From Ancylostoma caninum (Eukaryota; Nematoda; Chromadorea; Rhabditida; Ancylostomatidae): 64,000 nt of DNA. The stretch's first letter is position 1. Each line of letters begins with the position of its first letter. The position numbers and the translations under genes were made by a program. Shown here piece by piece: positions 34,650-48,060 of this stretch. Location: assembly GCA_037903475.1 (NCBI GenBank), contig JBAJFG010000071.1, positions 308,001 through 372,000 on the forward strand, given 5' to 3'. Below the pieces are notes generated by a model that was given only the letters and a program-made list of their open reading frames with translations, did no database searches and was not told where the DNA came from.

Positions 34650-35907
34650 ATGAAGATTTTGTTGCATTTTCTCTGTAGATTGGCAACATTGCATGCGGTA
34701 CTCTTCCTTATTTTCTCTCTGAGTTTCCAAAATGGAAAGAGTTCACTGGTAAGCTAACAGTAGCAAGTTATGTAAAGCAAAGGCAAAAAAAGATAATTCA
34801 TGAGGTCAAATGAGGTACGATTAGATAGTGCTGCGTACAGAGTTGGTGAATCTGACACTTATGAGATTCTTCCCGGGGTTGGGTTTATTATAACCTCGTT
34901 CCACATGGTAGGATCAGTTTATACCGTTCGTTTCTATGCAATCGTTTGTCGTTCTGGGATCGCTTGCGTTGTCGTTTTGAGATCGCTTGTAAACCTCTGT
35001 CAGAATGTTTCTCAACATGACGACCAACATGTAGTCCCAGCAGGTATGTACCATAGTAGGGATATGTACAAAGAAATGCTTAGACGCGCAGAGTTCTGGT
35101 CATGCTTAGCAATTTTAGATTTGTAAGCCCACAATGTACGTACCACCTGATATCCTGTAATGATGCTCACGTAAAATGAGTGTACGACCTATCACTGAAG
35201 CGCAACCATCTTCTTTTAAGCTTCTTCGAATTGGTTCGTCGTAAAGTGCTCGATGCCGCCTTATCCAAGGGGCAAATGGAAGGATACAAAAAATCGCTGC
35301 GCTACCAGAACTTATTTAGGTCTAGCAGTGGCGGACGCAGAAAGTGGGCGGGAGGGGGGGCGTGGGAAGAAAAGTGGGGTCTCCGCCGTTTTGGGGACCC
35401 AGACGGAAAATAAAAATAATAATAATATTAATTATAATAATAAACAATAAATAAAAAATATATTAAAAATAATAATAAAAATAAACAATCAAAAATAAAC
35501 TAACACAAGATTTTTATTTGTATTGTAAAGTAATTTCGAAAATTTGGCGACCCATTCTCGGGGGGGGGGGGGGGGGCGCCCCCCCCCCCGCCCCCCCCCC
35601 CTCTGCGGAACTTATTTAGGTCTAGATATGTCCTGACAAGTAGCGATCATGAATGAACAATACCTTCCGACAGAACATACCTCAAAGGTCAATTTAAGTC
35701 TTGTTGAACATAGGGATTCAGGTTTTGAGGAAAGGAGAGAGTGCGAGTAATGAGGCAAGAAAAGATTCCTTGTCCGTGTCCAAATATTTAGCCGTGGGAG
35801 AAAACCCAGCGGCTACCTATCCGTCCACGAATTCATCCCTTGGAACAGTTGTGTGTGTTGGCCAGAAACAACAAGAATTGATGATCAGTTGGAAATCTGC
35901 TGGATGA
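34650..35907 (+). CDS. Candidate small secreted protein, two exons
   Basis: Exon 1 (34650-34748) follows a TTTGCAG acceptor 16 bp upstream and reads MKILLHFLCRLATLH then AVLFLIFSLSFQNGK, a strong signal-peptide pattern, ending at GTAAGC in phase 0. A phase-0 exon at 35716-35907 after GATTCAG reads VLRKGESASNEARKDSLS and ends SWKSAG. The product would be 96 residues. Two matching exons over a 970-bp intron is weak evidence; the second exon in particular could be chance. Confidence 0.28.
35326..35607. mobile_element. hAT-like MITE, single copy of the 12871 family
   Basis: Starts CAGTGGCGGACGCAGAAAG. The inner right half (AAATAATAATA..., CACAAGATTTTTATTTGTAT, GTAAAGTAATTTC) matches 13990-14085. 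The right end is eroded to CTGCG. An 18-bp direct repeat GAACTTATTTAGGTCTAG flanks it (35308-35325 and 35608-35625). Confidence 0.75.
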
Positions 35908-38767
35908 AGATATCACTCATTAGAGTGGATACGCATACAGTTTTTATTGGGTACCACAATATCCAAACAAGACTAAAATATCCGTCAAAACGCGTTTATG
36001 CGGTTGGATGAGACGCATTGCACATGAGCCCTGTGGAAGTACTCATGAACGTTCCCTGGATGGTAACGATCTGTCCTTCACTCTAAAGCGGACGGTTGTC
36101 CCTGGCAAAAGCGGTTAAACTTTTCTGTGCGATTCGTCTAAATTAGCAAGGACAATTAGTAGAAAAGTTAGCAAGAACTACCACATTTTACAAAAGAAGT
36201 TCATCCTGTGTAGGAAAATCTGAAACATTACCGGGAACATTCATGAATCCCGCCACTGGTTGCGTCTCCCTGCGTTTGTCTGCGACTCTCCGGATTTACG
36301 CTCCCTTTGGGAAATAGAGAAAGACATGAAGTCCTAACAACATTATTAATAGTCCCTAAACGACCCTGCCATTTCCGATGTCGTCTTTGATTCCATCCTA
36401 AGTTGTTGAAAATTCAAACAGTTGAATAACGTTCAATGTCACGACGAATTCTTCCTGCATATACGGAATGCACAATGAAACAGCCAAGGTTTTATCTTTA
36501 GAATTAGAGCACGCTGAGTGTCAAACAAGGTGAAAAGTTCAGTCCTGTGGACAGGAAGTATCACCGCAATTTCTACGTCAGATTTGTTCAATTCACTCAC
36601 TCTGTACTCAAAATCTTCACTGGTAAGTGGCTCGACGTTCGATAGGCGCTAACAACCTAGCTGGCTGCGGTCACGCACTAACCACATTTTATTTTACGCC
36701 CGGAAATTACAATAAGACCATCTGCCGACCGGACTGAACTTTTCATTTTGTCCGGAACAAAAGCAACAAACGAGGATGACTGATAAGGGAGGAGTGGTTT
36801 TCGGAGCGGACCCGCGGCCGGAACTGCTGGCGGCGGCTTCGCCGGCGCGTGCTTCTGGAGGCGCGGGCGTGCGGCTTCTGCAGAAGGGGCGGCCCGGCCG
36901 AGGCTCGTTGCCAGGGAGTCGGCTGCGTGTGCCGAGCCATTGTGAAGGTGATACTTCCTGCCGATTCGCCCGGCTTACTCGTCTAGCCTGTTTTCTCGTA
37001 TGCTCTATCGGCACAGCATATCTTTGGGTCGAATCGCTCAATAGATGTTAGAGATAAAGATTGTTTTTGTCTTTGTTTATTGCATCTTCTACTTTTGAGT
37101 TCTACATCTGTTCATGCTTTTCCCCCATTCTTTTACTCATTTGGTAAATCTTCTGCAGTAACATTCTAAATCCACAAAATAATGCCATTAGCATCCTTGA
37201 GCAGATGTTTCCGCTGATTTTCACTCATAGTTATTCAGCTTTGTTGGAACCACATGTCTTTCACTATTTCTCCGTTCGTTGTGGCTCCATAATCACTTCT
37301 AAACAGCCCGTAAATAAATACTTAGATAAGTAGCACAAATCTTTGTTAGAAAAGAAATGAAAATTGTGTAGTACGGAATGTTAGGAATGTCAGGTTTTGT
37401 TTGGAACACTTTGAGTTCGACAATCAGTAAGTGGTCTTTTTTTATGGCAAACCATCGTTTTGAGATTGCCTCATATACATCTGAAAGGAATGAAATGGGG
37501 ATTATCAATGTTAACGTTCGAATTGAAACGGAATTACACCGTCGACGGTTGGAATTGGCGGCGACCAACTTTCATTGGTGATGGCTTCTTGGTCACACCT
37601 AAATATTGGTGGAATGGACTAATAACGACAAGGCAAAGAAGGAGCTGTTTCTGATTACTTGCTGGCAAAGAGCGGATTTAGGAGCAGTGTCCCGTTTCCG
37701 AGTGCAGGTATGCAATGGGCGGTGCTGCCAGCCTTACGATATTGGCTTCTTGTTATTGTTACCAAGCCACACTCTCCTGACAACTTCTTCACACACGTTT
37801 TGTAACTTTCATCCACAGCTAATCATATCTATCTAGACATTTCGGTCTTTAGTCGGCAAAATTTGTCTTTGTGACTTATGAGCCGTCGACTCAATTTGGA
37901 AGTATCTACTGCTAAGGTAACCTTTTTTTGCAGAACTATTGCTCTCACGTAATTAGTTTTAATTATTGTTTCTTGCAGTAATCCAAGTCATTAGTTGAAT
38001 TTTCTTTGCAATGATCTCGGCGTTTCTAAAATATTGCTCTGTTCCGCAAATTTGAGATTCAGTCATATTTTTACCGTCTGTTAAAAGTTGCTATACAGCA
38101 TCATCTTTTAGCCACATTTGCTCGAAAGTAATTCCTTGTCATGTTCATTTTCTAGCCAGTCACTGTCACACGCTGAATTTACTGGGTTCGAGAAGTCTGT
38201 GTTGTTTTCCTATCTGCTCGTGATTGTCGTACTATCGAATGCTGGATGTTACTGTAGCTGTTTTCTGGCGTTTTACTGTATATCGATTTCATTAGTGTTT
38301 TCCAATGAGTTTTACGATTTATACGCTCTGTTTTGACCGCCTTCTTCAAGGCTCAGATTTCGCGTCCATACAAACATCGTCAAAATAGGGCTATCATAAT
38401 CTGTCGATTATTCCTGTTTCGGCTATTTCCGCTTTTTCACTTATTCATTTCGCTGTGGTACACAAATTTCAGGCTGTATTGTCCTCATATCTGGGCTGGA
38501 AATCGCTCTAAATTCAGCAGGAGAATTTGTTGGGAGCTGCTTTTAATCCATATTTAGAGTTTAGATTTTAAAATATGTTTTCTCTTCTCCACTTTTTGAT
38601 GACATCGAGCGTGATTTACTCTCTGTTTAAAATTTCTTCATGTAAATCGAATCGAACTTGGTGAAAGTGACTGGATTACGCATATCTGCCATGCCTCCAA
38701 CAATATCGAATTCTTCCACGTTACACTCAGGACCACAAAACAAGATCTACTCTTTAATATATTGCAG
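35908..38767. other. No confident gene; GC-rich island
   Basis: 36780-36950 is much richer in GC than its surroundings and could be an inserted repeat. The rest is AT-rich and probably upstream sequence of the aftiphilin gene. Confidence 0.35.
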
Positions 38768-41700
38768 ATGGATTTCGAGGCTCCACCTCCGTTCACGGGA
38801 GCATTAGAGGAGCCTCCTGATCTGGAATGCGATGTGCGAATGACAGTGGATGATGATGATGATGACGATGAAGTCCAACCTCCCGATATTCCTATCGATG
38901 TGCCTTGCACCTCTTCTCCTACTTTATCACCTCCCAGATCTCCAGTTACGAAGCGAAAATCGTTAGATGTCGCTTCAGGAAGCTATTCCACTACAACTAC
39001 GACGGATGACCATCCTCATCCGGTCACAAATGGGCTGCCCGAAACCATTGGTGATTCAGAACTTTTGAAGAATATTTTCTCACTTTGTTATTCATTTTGT
39101 TTCAGAAGTGCGGATACCTTCTAGTTCTGGGAGTTCAGCGGAAAGCACTTCGCAACAGCCGACCTCGTCCGAACCTCAATCTCAAATAGCGGGATCTGAT
39201 CAAAATCGAGTCGAGGATTCTGCTGATGAATCTTCGAAGTCAAGTCCTCAACCATCGAATTCTGAAAAGAACTGCGGAGATGATCCGTTAGACGCCTCCA
39301 CGTGTGCAATCCAGCAGGAAGCCGGTGAAGATGCGGATTTTGACGACTTCGGTGATTTTGCTGGAGTGGATGCGGAGGACAGTAAATTAGAAGATGTTGG
39401 TAAGTGATGGCAATTAAATTTTTTGTTTTGTGAGCCCCTTCCGTGTCAGACGAATGGCCGTTACGCATTGGCTTCATTTTCTTGCTGCGAACTTTTTAAA
39501 ACCTTTGGTCGGTTTTCTGCTTGTTATTGTGGTGATGTTAAATTGTTTTGCGATTTTCCGCACTGCTGCGCGCAAATGTTTCTGCAAGGTAGTCGTTGTG
39601 CGCTATTCTTTTTTTTGCATGGTGGTTTGTTGGCTTTCATAGTCCTTGTTTCTAACTTCGAGTGAACTGTGAAAAAGACAATATTTCTACTCTTTGAGTT
39701 TAGATAAAGCATCCGAAGCAGTCGAATCTGGTTGGGCTGAATTTGAGCGAAAGGACAGGAAGGAAGACGAAGTTCGTTTTTTTTTTTTTTGGTTCTTCAT
39801 CAGTTGGTAATATTGTGTCTTCTACTAGGAGCAGACTCGATTCTTGCAAGGTAGTGAGGAAATTTGTTTTACCATCTCTGCGGTCGTGTTAATTGGGGGA
39901 GTTGCGAACATAGGCTACGTAAGGGTATAGTATAGAAAATGGTTATGAATTAAATCAAATACACACTCTTCCGTTGTTCAAAAGTAACAGCAATAGATGG
40001 CAAGGTTGAAATCCATACGTCTCGATATCCTGTCTCCACATTCGACAAATGAGGCTATAATGAGTCGACTCCTTTCGTCGTGAACCTGCTGACCCCGTAG
40101 ACAAGGGTTATTCGGCGACGATTTGTCCGTCAGATTTTTGAACGAAATTGCTCTTTCCATTATTTACTTGTCTAAACTATTACAAGCAGCCTAGGAAGCG
40201 CAGGTAAAGAAAACAGATTCGTCATGAAATCCGTGTGTTACTTCTTTGTTGTAATAGTTGGGTTATCATGAAGCATTGTTACTAATGGTTCAGGTTCTTC
40301 CATTTGGCAATTTCTGTATTATTATTAAGGAGGATTTTCACGTGCTGTGAGCCTCTCGAAGTCAGCAGAATCTTGCTATCAAGTGTAGCGCTTTGTTTTC
40401 ATCTCGGGAACACCATTATTTAACTGTTACAGATTACGCCAACGGAGCATAATGATGAAGCCCAAACTGGAGAATGGAATGCTTTCAGTACAGCGGATGA
40501 AAGCAAAAATAGTAATTTTCTATGGTGATTCTTAGTGCTTACTCATCTAATACTCATATGTCGCATAATTGAAGGCAGCTGGTCCGCTGATTTTGGTGAA
40601 TTCGGTGAAGCAAAGGCTGAAACTTCAAGTGATATTCCACCTGCCGAGATTTCGTCTGAGATGGTTTGTTTCCGTATTCTTTTTTTTATAAAGATTTGTT
40701 GTACCGATAAATTTATTGAGCAGGTTTGCCCCCTCCTCGACGACATATGTGATTCTTTGGACGTATGGAATGTAGAGAGTGAAATAGGCTGTGACGAGGT
40801 GACGTACCAGCATTTCTCTATATTTGTTAGGAATTTGTTATTCTACACATCACCTAACTTCCATGTGTTGATACAATGTAGTTTAGGCGTATGATATCAG
40901 TGTAATGCTCGATGCTGATACACCGCCCGCCATTGATAAAGATCCAGCATCCTTCAATCGGTTCGTTTTGGTTTCGTTTCAGGTTATTTGCTAGCTTTAT
41001 TACCCATTGGAAAACTCAATCAGAACAGCTCTTTTCAGAAGCTTCCAGCTTTGGTTGGCTCTGAGAGTAGTTGAGGATGCTTTAGCACTTAAGTTTGAGT
41101 GGAAAGGATCAGGACATGGAGAGAACTTGTTCAAGACTCTCAGCGTTGACCCGGTCAGCTATTATTCTTTTTTGCTGATTTGCCTTCAGGGCTTCATCCA
41201 TTGGGTGAGTTCTTTCAACAGGTGAAACTAGTTTCTATGTTTAGACGGCTGCGGGGCGTGGAACACTGCCGCCCCTGTCAGCGTCAACAGTGCTTGAACC
41301 AACTCCCTTCACTGCAAACGGAACAACGTAAGTTTATTCTCCACCAACCATTTTGCTGTCGCCAGACTCATACTTTTTTCTTCATGTTATCCAGATATAG
41401 ATTGAGGAAGAATAACTGACGAGAATCTCATTTTCTTATAACTCGGTTTCTGATGTTTCAGTTAGGCATGATGATAAACTCGAACATTTTCGAAATTAGT
41501 GCTACACTGGTATTTAAGACAGGACCCCACGGAAACTTCGGTTTTTGAGATTTTGAACGTTTATGAACCTTCGTTTTCGTTTTTGTTCCGTTTTTTTTTG
41601 TGCCAACATTTTCATGGAGACGACAGCATTGAAAACCCATCATTTGCAAGATATAACTGGTTGAATTTTTAAGATACGGGTTGAGCGAAGAGCTCGTCCG

Positions 41701-44700
41701 AACGAATTGAATGGTAGATAGATACTTATATGGTAGAATTTGGTCAATGTTTGGCTTCCGTATCCTTGCGTTGCCCCGGGAGAACTTCTAGAACTCGTTG
41801 GCTTTTCTGCGACCCTCTCACTAATTACGCGTTTTTTTTTCAAAATTCCTTCTCTTACGAAAACTACAAAAAACTCCGGAGCAGTGCGATTGAGCTATTT
41901 CGCCAACGTAACAACTTCAAAAGGGACGGCGTCATCGTCATTTTTCATATAGGTCCACATCCCACAGCAACTCGGCCGAATTTGCTCGGAATGGATCAGT
42001 TGAGAGATCCTAGAATACGCGAGTTCGAAAAGTTTCTATCGATTTTAGCTATTTAACAGTGTTCACTTTACTCGAAATCAAGAATTTTCGTTGTGTTGTG
42101 TTGACTTTGAAGGATCTGAGCGTCTATATTGCTGATAGACGCAAAAGAGTTTTTTTTTTTTTTGACAAGCACTATATTCCACGCTTCTAGAAATTCCAGA
42201 CTCGATTCGAGCTGGGTTTCAAATACTTTCAAAATTTGAAAGTCGCTGGCTGGATCGCCCTATATTCATGTAACTTCTCTCAGAATCACTGCCAAAAACC
42301 TTTAGCCGTATTCCGAACTCCGCTGGGCCAGCCACGCATGGCCCTGGCCAAGCGTGCATGGCCCACCGCGCATGACCCGGTATTCCAGCGTGGGCCGCTG
42401 GGGACGGCAAGCACTAGGCGACAAAGGGGGGCGTTCCCGTACGAGATACCTCGATGGCAGCAGCATAGACGTAGGCATTGCTGGCATCCTGCCAGCTCCA
42501 GCGTCGATGCATACCAACCTGGCCCTGGGACTGTGATAGGTCCCCAGGTGTTGCCACCATCGACCAGGTCGTACTGAGAATAACAAAGTCAGCGTATTCC
42601 TATTAGTTCTATGGCTACCTTGCCAGAATAGTGTTATTAAAAAGTAGTGGAAATAACTCAATTATGTGAGGAGCAGGGAAAAATAAGTCAACATTAAATT
42701 TAGCAATCATGCAAATGGCTGTGCGGATATTTCATCACTTATCTCTACGAAGAAATTCCAGAATTAAGTCCAAACTTTGATTTTATGAAAGGTTTAGGAA
42801 TGACCGTTTCGATGAACCAAACCTCTACAAAAGTAAAATAAAATCAGCAGCTAGGTACTCTTTTCCTCATTCGATGGTCCTTCTCCATCCCTCATTCGAG
42901 GAGCAGATGCTCTTTTCGGTACGCAGTGTGTCGGAATAGCGGCCCACACAAATTTTGGCTTTCTTAATGTTTTGAAGCTTTTTCTCTTCCAAAAAATGTG
43001 TCATCGATAGGAACGAAGAGCATTCTAATTGTGTCAAGTCTAGGCTATACAGTGATCATATGCAGGACCTCTCATCCAAACTAGGAAATGAATACGACCG
43101 ATGGATTGATTGGCAACATCAATTTCGGTTCAGTTATCCACGTTTCACGGAATTTTCAAAAAGTCACTTTACGTACGGATTTAGCGGAGTCGCAAAGCAT
43201 ACTACACTCTCTGTATGCATTGTGCATCATCCCGAAAGTCCGGGATGTAAAAATTTGATTAAAAATGCTAACATTTGAGGTTTCTACCGATGTTTCTAAT
43301 ATAGGAAGGGTAGCAGCACGCGTTTTGCTTCTGGAAGAGCACTGTCCTGCACTGTTCTTTTATACTAAAGTCAGGTACGAAATGAAGAAATGGAGACTTT
43401 TCAACCTTTCTAACAATAACTTCTACTTTTGTTTTCTAAAGCTTTTGTTTTCATTTATATCCAACCTTTCTTCATCGTTCCTTGTTTATTGCCCTTCTCT
43501 AAAACCACTGCCGTGTCCAAGCAGCCAGTAGGTCCCGGAACTTAATGTTCCCCCGCTGTGAACCTGCCAAATGCTAAGCGCTTGAGCACTGCACTGCAAA
43601 AACGTTCGGAAACTATCTTCCCATTGCAGACTTCAAGGCAGAACATGCTCTTTCAGAAGCAAAACGCGTGTTGTTACCAACCCTGTTTTAGGCTAACATC
43701 GGTAGAAACGCTGCTCACATAATAGAACTATTCCCTCATGGGTTCGAAAAGAGAGGAAAAGCAAATAACCTTGTGGGTAGACGATTATCCTCCATATTGG
43801 CTTTGCCCTAATTACCCACTTGAATACTGTATCCAGTTCCCTGACGAGCATTTTTCCCTTTTTTCTTTTGCTAAAAAATTGCGGAAGGAGATGATCGATA
43901 TACGAGCGTTTAACCTCAACATTCCTGACGTCGACCTAGACAGCTCCAAAGTACCAGTAATTAAAGGTGCGAGAGCCATCCGAGCGAGCGCTTACTGCCA
44001 CCCTGCAGAGTGCAGAGGTGACAGAGTTTTGCAGATCTCGTCGGAGACACGCCTCTCGTTGTCGCCTAGTGCAACGCACCCAATTGAGACCTGATCACCC
44101 AGTATAGGGCGTGAGAGACGACCTCACGCATGGGATACGCATATGTCGGAAAGGCAGTTCATGTTAGATGCGCGCGTGAGCCCCGCATCGAACGCATACA
44201 CATGTTTGCGTTTGATTTTCAATGAAGATCGGTCAACACTAGTGTGGATTAGGCAAGGTTTACTATGAACACTGTATCTCATAGGATCTTCTAAAACTTT
44301 GCATAGAAGGGTTGCTTTAGGCGCTGGTCACGATTATTTTGCATTATTTTGCATGCCAGCTTCGTTTTCTCCCCGAAATCTGCATCTTCTCTGAATCTGC
44401 TACCGAAAATGGGGTAACGGTAGAAAATGGATGCGATATTCATAATCAGGGCCCAAAACAACCCTCCTACACAAATCAACCCTCCTACACAAAATATGAG
44501 AGGACTGCAAGAGATTCCATCTCTGCAGTATGCCTACCGTTAGCCTATAAAAACTAAGTAGCGGTACAAATTGGATACAATTTCCATGTCCAGAACCTCA
44601 AATAACCCCTGGCAAAGTTTGCGCGGATATTTCACTTCGGAGTTTTGGAGCAGGACTAGCTGAATAGTGCCACTGAATTTTCCCATTTCTACGCAGTAAC

Positions 44701-46269
44701 CTTGTTTGATAACTGTGCATTGAAATGGAACAGTGCTATGCCATTATTGAAAGCATCTGTAGAAAGAGCGATATGAAGATCCTTTTTGCTGAAGGAATGA
44801 AAACTACGCATGAATCCGGACAAAAAACGAAGATTTTGTCGCATGGCCCTACCAAAAGTAGTGGGCCATGCTTGGCCCAGTGAGCACCGATTTCGAATTG
44901 CGCGCGCTGCTCCCGGAATACGAGGCCATCGCATATGGCCCAGTTGGCCACGCATGGCCCTGGGCCAAACCGCGCCGGAATACGGCTACTTGTGTTTATG
45001 TCCACTATAACAAAGGAGGACTGATTATCAACACTTCCATCTCACTCCATTTCAGCCGCCGTTCTGTAATAATTTCTCGTGAGGAAGGGGCACATGGTGC
45101 GAAGGTGCTTACATCTGATGTCACTGCCAGTTCACTTGCATCCAAGAATCCTCCCACTGTTGTTGAATCGCCGTCTTTCCCACAGGCGGACTTCGATTGG
45201 GATAAGTCGGGATTAACAAATCCGACGAAGGCAGCTAGTACGTTACAAATTGTTACGTGAAGGACTTTTCATTCTTACTCGAGTAATCGTTCAGATCGGT
45301 CCTCGGCTCTTCTTGATGTTGATTTTTTGTCCGCCAATAATGGAGGAGGAAGTTCTTCTACCATATCTACTTTGCAGAAAGAATTGGATCAGTTAGGACT
45401 ATCGAACTCATCAACACAGAATTTGAAAAAGCCGTCCAGTCAGCCGTGAGTTGTTTAAGGAGCTGCTATTGTGTTTTGGCGTTTTTGCATGTCTTTATTT
45501 GCCGAAATATATTTGGGGGGGGGGGTATTATTGTTCCTTGTATACGCGCACAAAAAATTCTCGGCTTCAAACTGCTTAAGTATTTTAGTGGTAAATATTG
45601 TAACGATTGAAATGTCAGCTATGAGAAACACAATTCCAAACACTCTTTTAACTAGGCAATTCGTCTGCGCTGTATTCCCAATTGCATCATCCTTAATTTT
45701 TGATCAACTTCAATTCACTCTCAGCCACGAGGGCAATCGGTAATGTACGTTCTAACAAAATTTTCAGTAAGCAGTCTTCTCATTTGAAAAGCTAGACAAA
45801 ATTTATTAAACATTAAAGAAGAGCTTTGTGATGGAAGCGCGTAATTTAATGACTCCCAATGCATTTCAATCCTTCTTATTGTTCACGGTCAATGTTTTCT
45901 TCGCAATAGGTCATGCGTGCTATAATTTTGGATTTTTGTTGAACCTTGCGTTGTCACCAGCAAAGCTGCTTCTTTTCACAAGATTATCCTCGCGTATCTA
46001 TGACTGTATCTTCCACATAATTTCTAATTATTGTCCATAAAATATACTACATATGCATGTGTACATGTTCACTGTTTAGTCGTCATTACAGGTCCATGCT
46101 GGATATGCTAATGGCGTCCTCGACGAAATCCGACCGTCGGGTTAATCGGCCTCCGTCAGAGTTATCATTGGATGCACGTGCTCTACATGACCAACTACCA
46201 GACATCGAGTTCTTGCGTGCGAATATGATCATGTTCCCGCTGGGTGAAACTCGTTGCAGTCAACGTTAA
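38768..46269 (+). CDS. AFTPH: Aftiphilin homologue (clathrin-coat accessory protein)
   Basis: Aftiphilin links clathrin and AP-1/AP-2 adaptors on coated vesicles at the trans-Golgi and endosomes. Exons: 38768-39050, 39106-39399, 39704-39771, 40433-40511, 40575-40663, 40724-40798, 40887-40960, 40983-41153, 41190-41204, 41245-41327, 45056-45237, 45295-45445 and 46092-46269, with ATG directly after TTGCAG (a possible trans-splice site) and TAA at the end. Phases agree at every junction. Family marks in order: DDFGDFAGVD, GWAEFE and EWNAF (WxxF ear-binding motifs), ADFGEFGE, WLALRVVEDALALKFEW (aligns gap-free with the human W-x16 block), a 15-nt microexon GFIHW, TAAGRGTL then STVLEPT, FDWDKSGLTNP, clathrin box LLDVD, and LPDIEFLRANMIMFP at the C-terminus. 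In exon 8 the frame changes by one base near 41050, where TTT would need to be TTTT. The intron 41328-45055 is 3.7 kb and repeat-rich. Confidence 0.92.
41328..45055. other. Long aftiphilin intron with repeats
   Basis: Phases 2 and 1 on its two sides join as Thr, supporting a single intron. It holds GC-rich repeat pieces with GCCACGCATGGCCCTGGCCA at 42296-42400 and the related 44840-45000 (both near CCGGAATACGGC-type ends), a foldback-repeat copy at 44280-44665, and a MITE-like scrap at 44158-44230. A 118-codon frame at 43738-44094 (MGSKREEKQITLWVDDYPPY) has protein-like composition but no clear splice sites. Confidence 0.55.
44280..44665. repeat. Diverged copy of the 1410 foldback family
   Basis: Shares GGATCTTCT, CCTCAAATAACCCC, GGATACAATTTCC and the terminal AGCTGAATAGTGCCAC with 1600-1800 and 4620-4760. 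Confidence 0.6.
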
Positions 46270-48060
46270 ACCCTACTATTTTTACTGCTACAGCACAGTT
46301 TATATTAAATTAGCGGCTCTTATACCCCTTTCATTAACAGTTTTTCATTGACGAGGACAGCTTAATCAAACCTGGGGTAACTGACCGATATCTTCAATTC
46401 GTATTTTCATGTGATTTCGGGTTTTGAGAAGTTGTTGTTAGCCCGGTGTTAGCTTTTTTTTTTAAAGTATTATTACATCAAACTGTCAGTCTAGTCTACA
46501 TATCAGCTGATCGTGATTCGATGCGTCAATTGCTCGTTTCTGTATGGGTACAGGCGCAAGTTGTACTTGCTACGCAGAAGATTTTATGAGTCTTGAAATT
46601 CTCTAATGCAGCGTTTTTTTTTTCCTTTCGTTTAGCATTTTACGCAAAAGCCTTGGCTCCGGTCCTCTCTCTGACGATCTTTCCGATACAGCCAGAGATA
46701 GCCGCACTAAAAGCGATTGTTCTTCTCCTCCACCCACCTCAAGTCACGGCTTATAAAACTCCTAAGCGCAGCAAGTATAATTAGCCCAATATTGCCCTAC
46801 TTGCTTCTTTGTGGAGTGCCTCCATATCGTGCTCCTAGCCATTTACTGTAGTGTAAATGGAATGCGGATACGATTATGTCGTTTTCGAAGATTCTGATGC
46901 GGAATTCAATGACTCATTGATGACCAGTTGTTCAAAAATTTCAAAGTGCCTTCATCGACTAAATTTATTTCACATTTTCTCCAACACTAAAGTTCCTAAT
47001 CTCTTAGTGTATAGAAATCACTTCGGCACGTAGAACATTAGGGGTGATGATTGATATTGTGATAAATACGACTGCTCGACTAAGCCTGTGACGCGAAGTG
47101 TTGTGAAATTGTCAATATTCGATTTTTGTTCACATATGTACAGTAATGATAGAATAAAAGAATTGCATTGGTAGTCTTATGAGTAATATGTTAGTAATAT
47201 GTCATTATGTATGTAGTAATATGTCATTCAAATGTGTAAGGCAAGAGTCATGTGGCTCTACCAACGCATAGTCCATAGATGTTATTGGTGGATGCACAAT
47301 TACAGACGCTGCGCGATTTGGCTGCATTGTGACGGTTGAACTCGGCCGCCGTTCAGCTGTTTGAGATCACGAAGTCAGTGATGGTAGGCTGCGGTAATAC
47401 AAATCACAAAATATAGTGTAATACAAAATCAGATTGAAAAGCATTCCTGCTGCGAGCAGGGAAGGGTATCCTCAAGCATCTAAGTGGTGAATGAGATGAA
47501 CCCGTCACAGTCAACCTTGACGCCTACACCGACCGACAGTGTTAATAGGGTGCCAACAGTCTACAGGGAGTGGAACGTCTAGTTATTTCAGGTAGGCCTC
47601 AAATTAGTAACGGAACTGATACCCAGAAAAAAAAAGGCTACAATAATTACGAGTTGGATTGTTAAAACTAAGCGATTTAATTAGCGAAAAGAAATGAGGA
47701 GAAAATGGTGATGAGGAGACTGAACTCAAAGTTATGTGCGCTGAAGCATCTTAGCAAAGTGTTGTTTTCCTTGATGCTTGGAGTCCATTTCAACCTTAGC
47801 TGAGATCAGTGTTGTCGGTTGCGAGCAGATTGTGATTGAAGATTGCGCTTCTCTACTGCTGTCTCTACTACACAATCCACAACCCTTGATCACTTCTTAG
47901 AGTTAGCACTCACGGAAATTTTTACCTTTGAGGTGAGCACTCGAACGAGCCTGAAAGGCCTCCAACGAAAATATTTATGAGGCCGTAAAGAAAAAAGATG
48001 TAACTTCAATTACCTCGCTTTAATTCTGCTGCTCACATATAGTGACATCTGTTTTTACAG
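46270..48060. other. Aftiphilin 3' side and intergenic
   Basis: AATAAA at 47153-47158 is a possible distal polyadenylation signal. No coding exon is defensible, although 47800-47890 has a short open stretch (EQIVIEDCASLLLSLLHN) that could be an upstream exon of the next gene. Confidence 0.35.
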
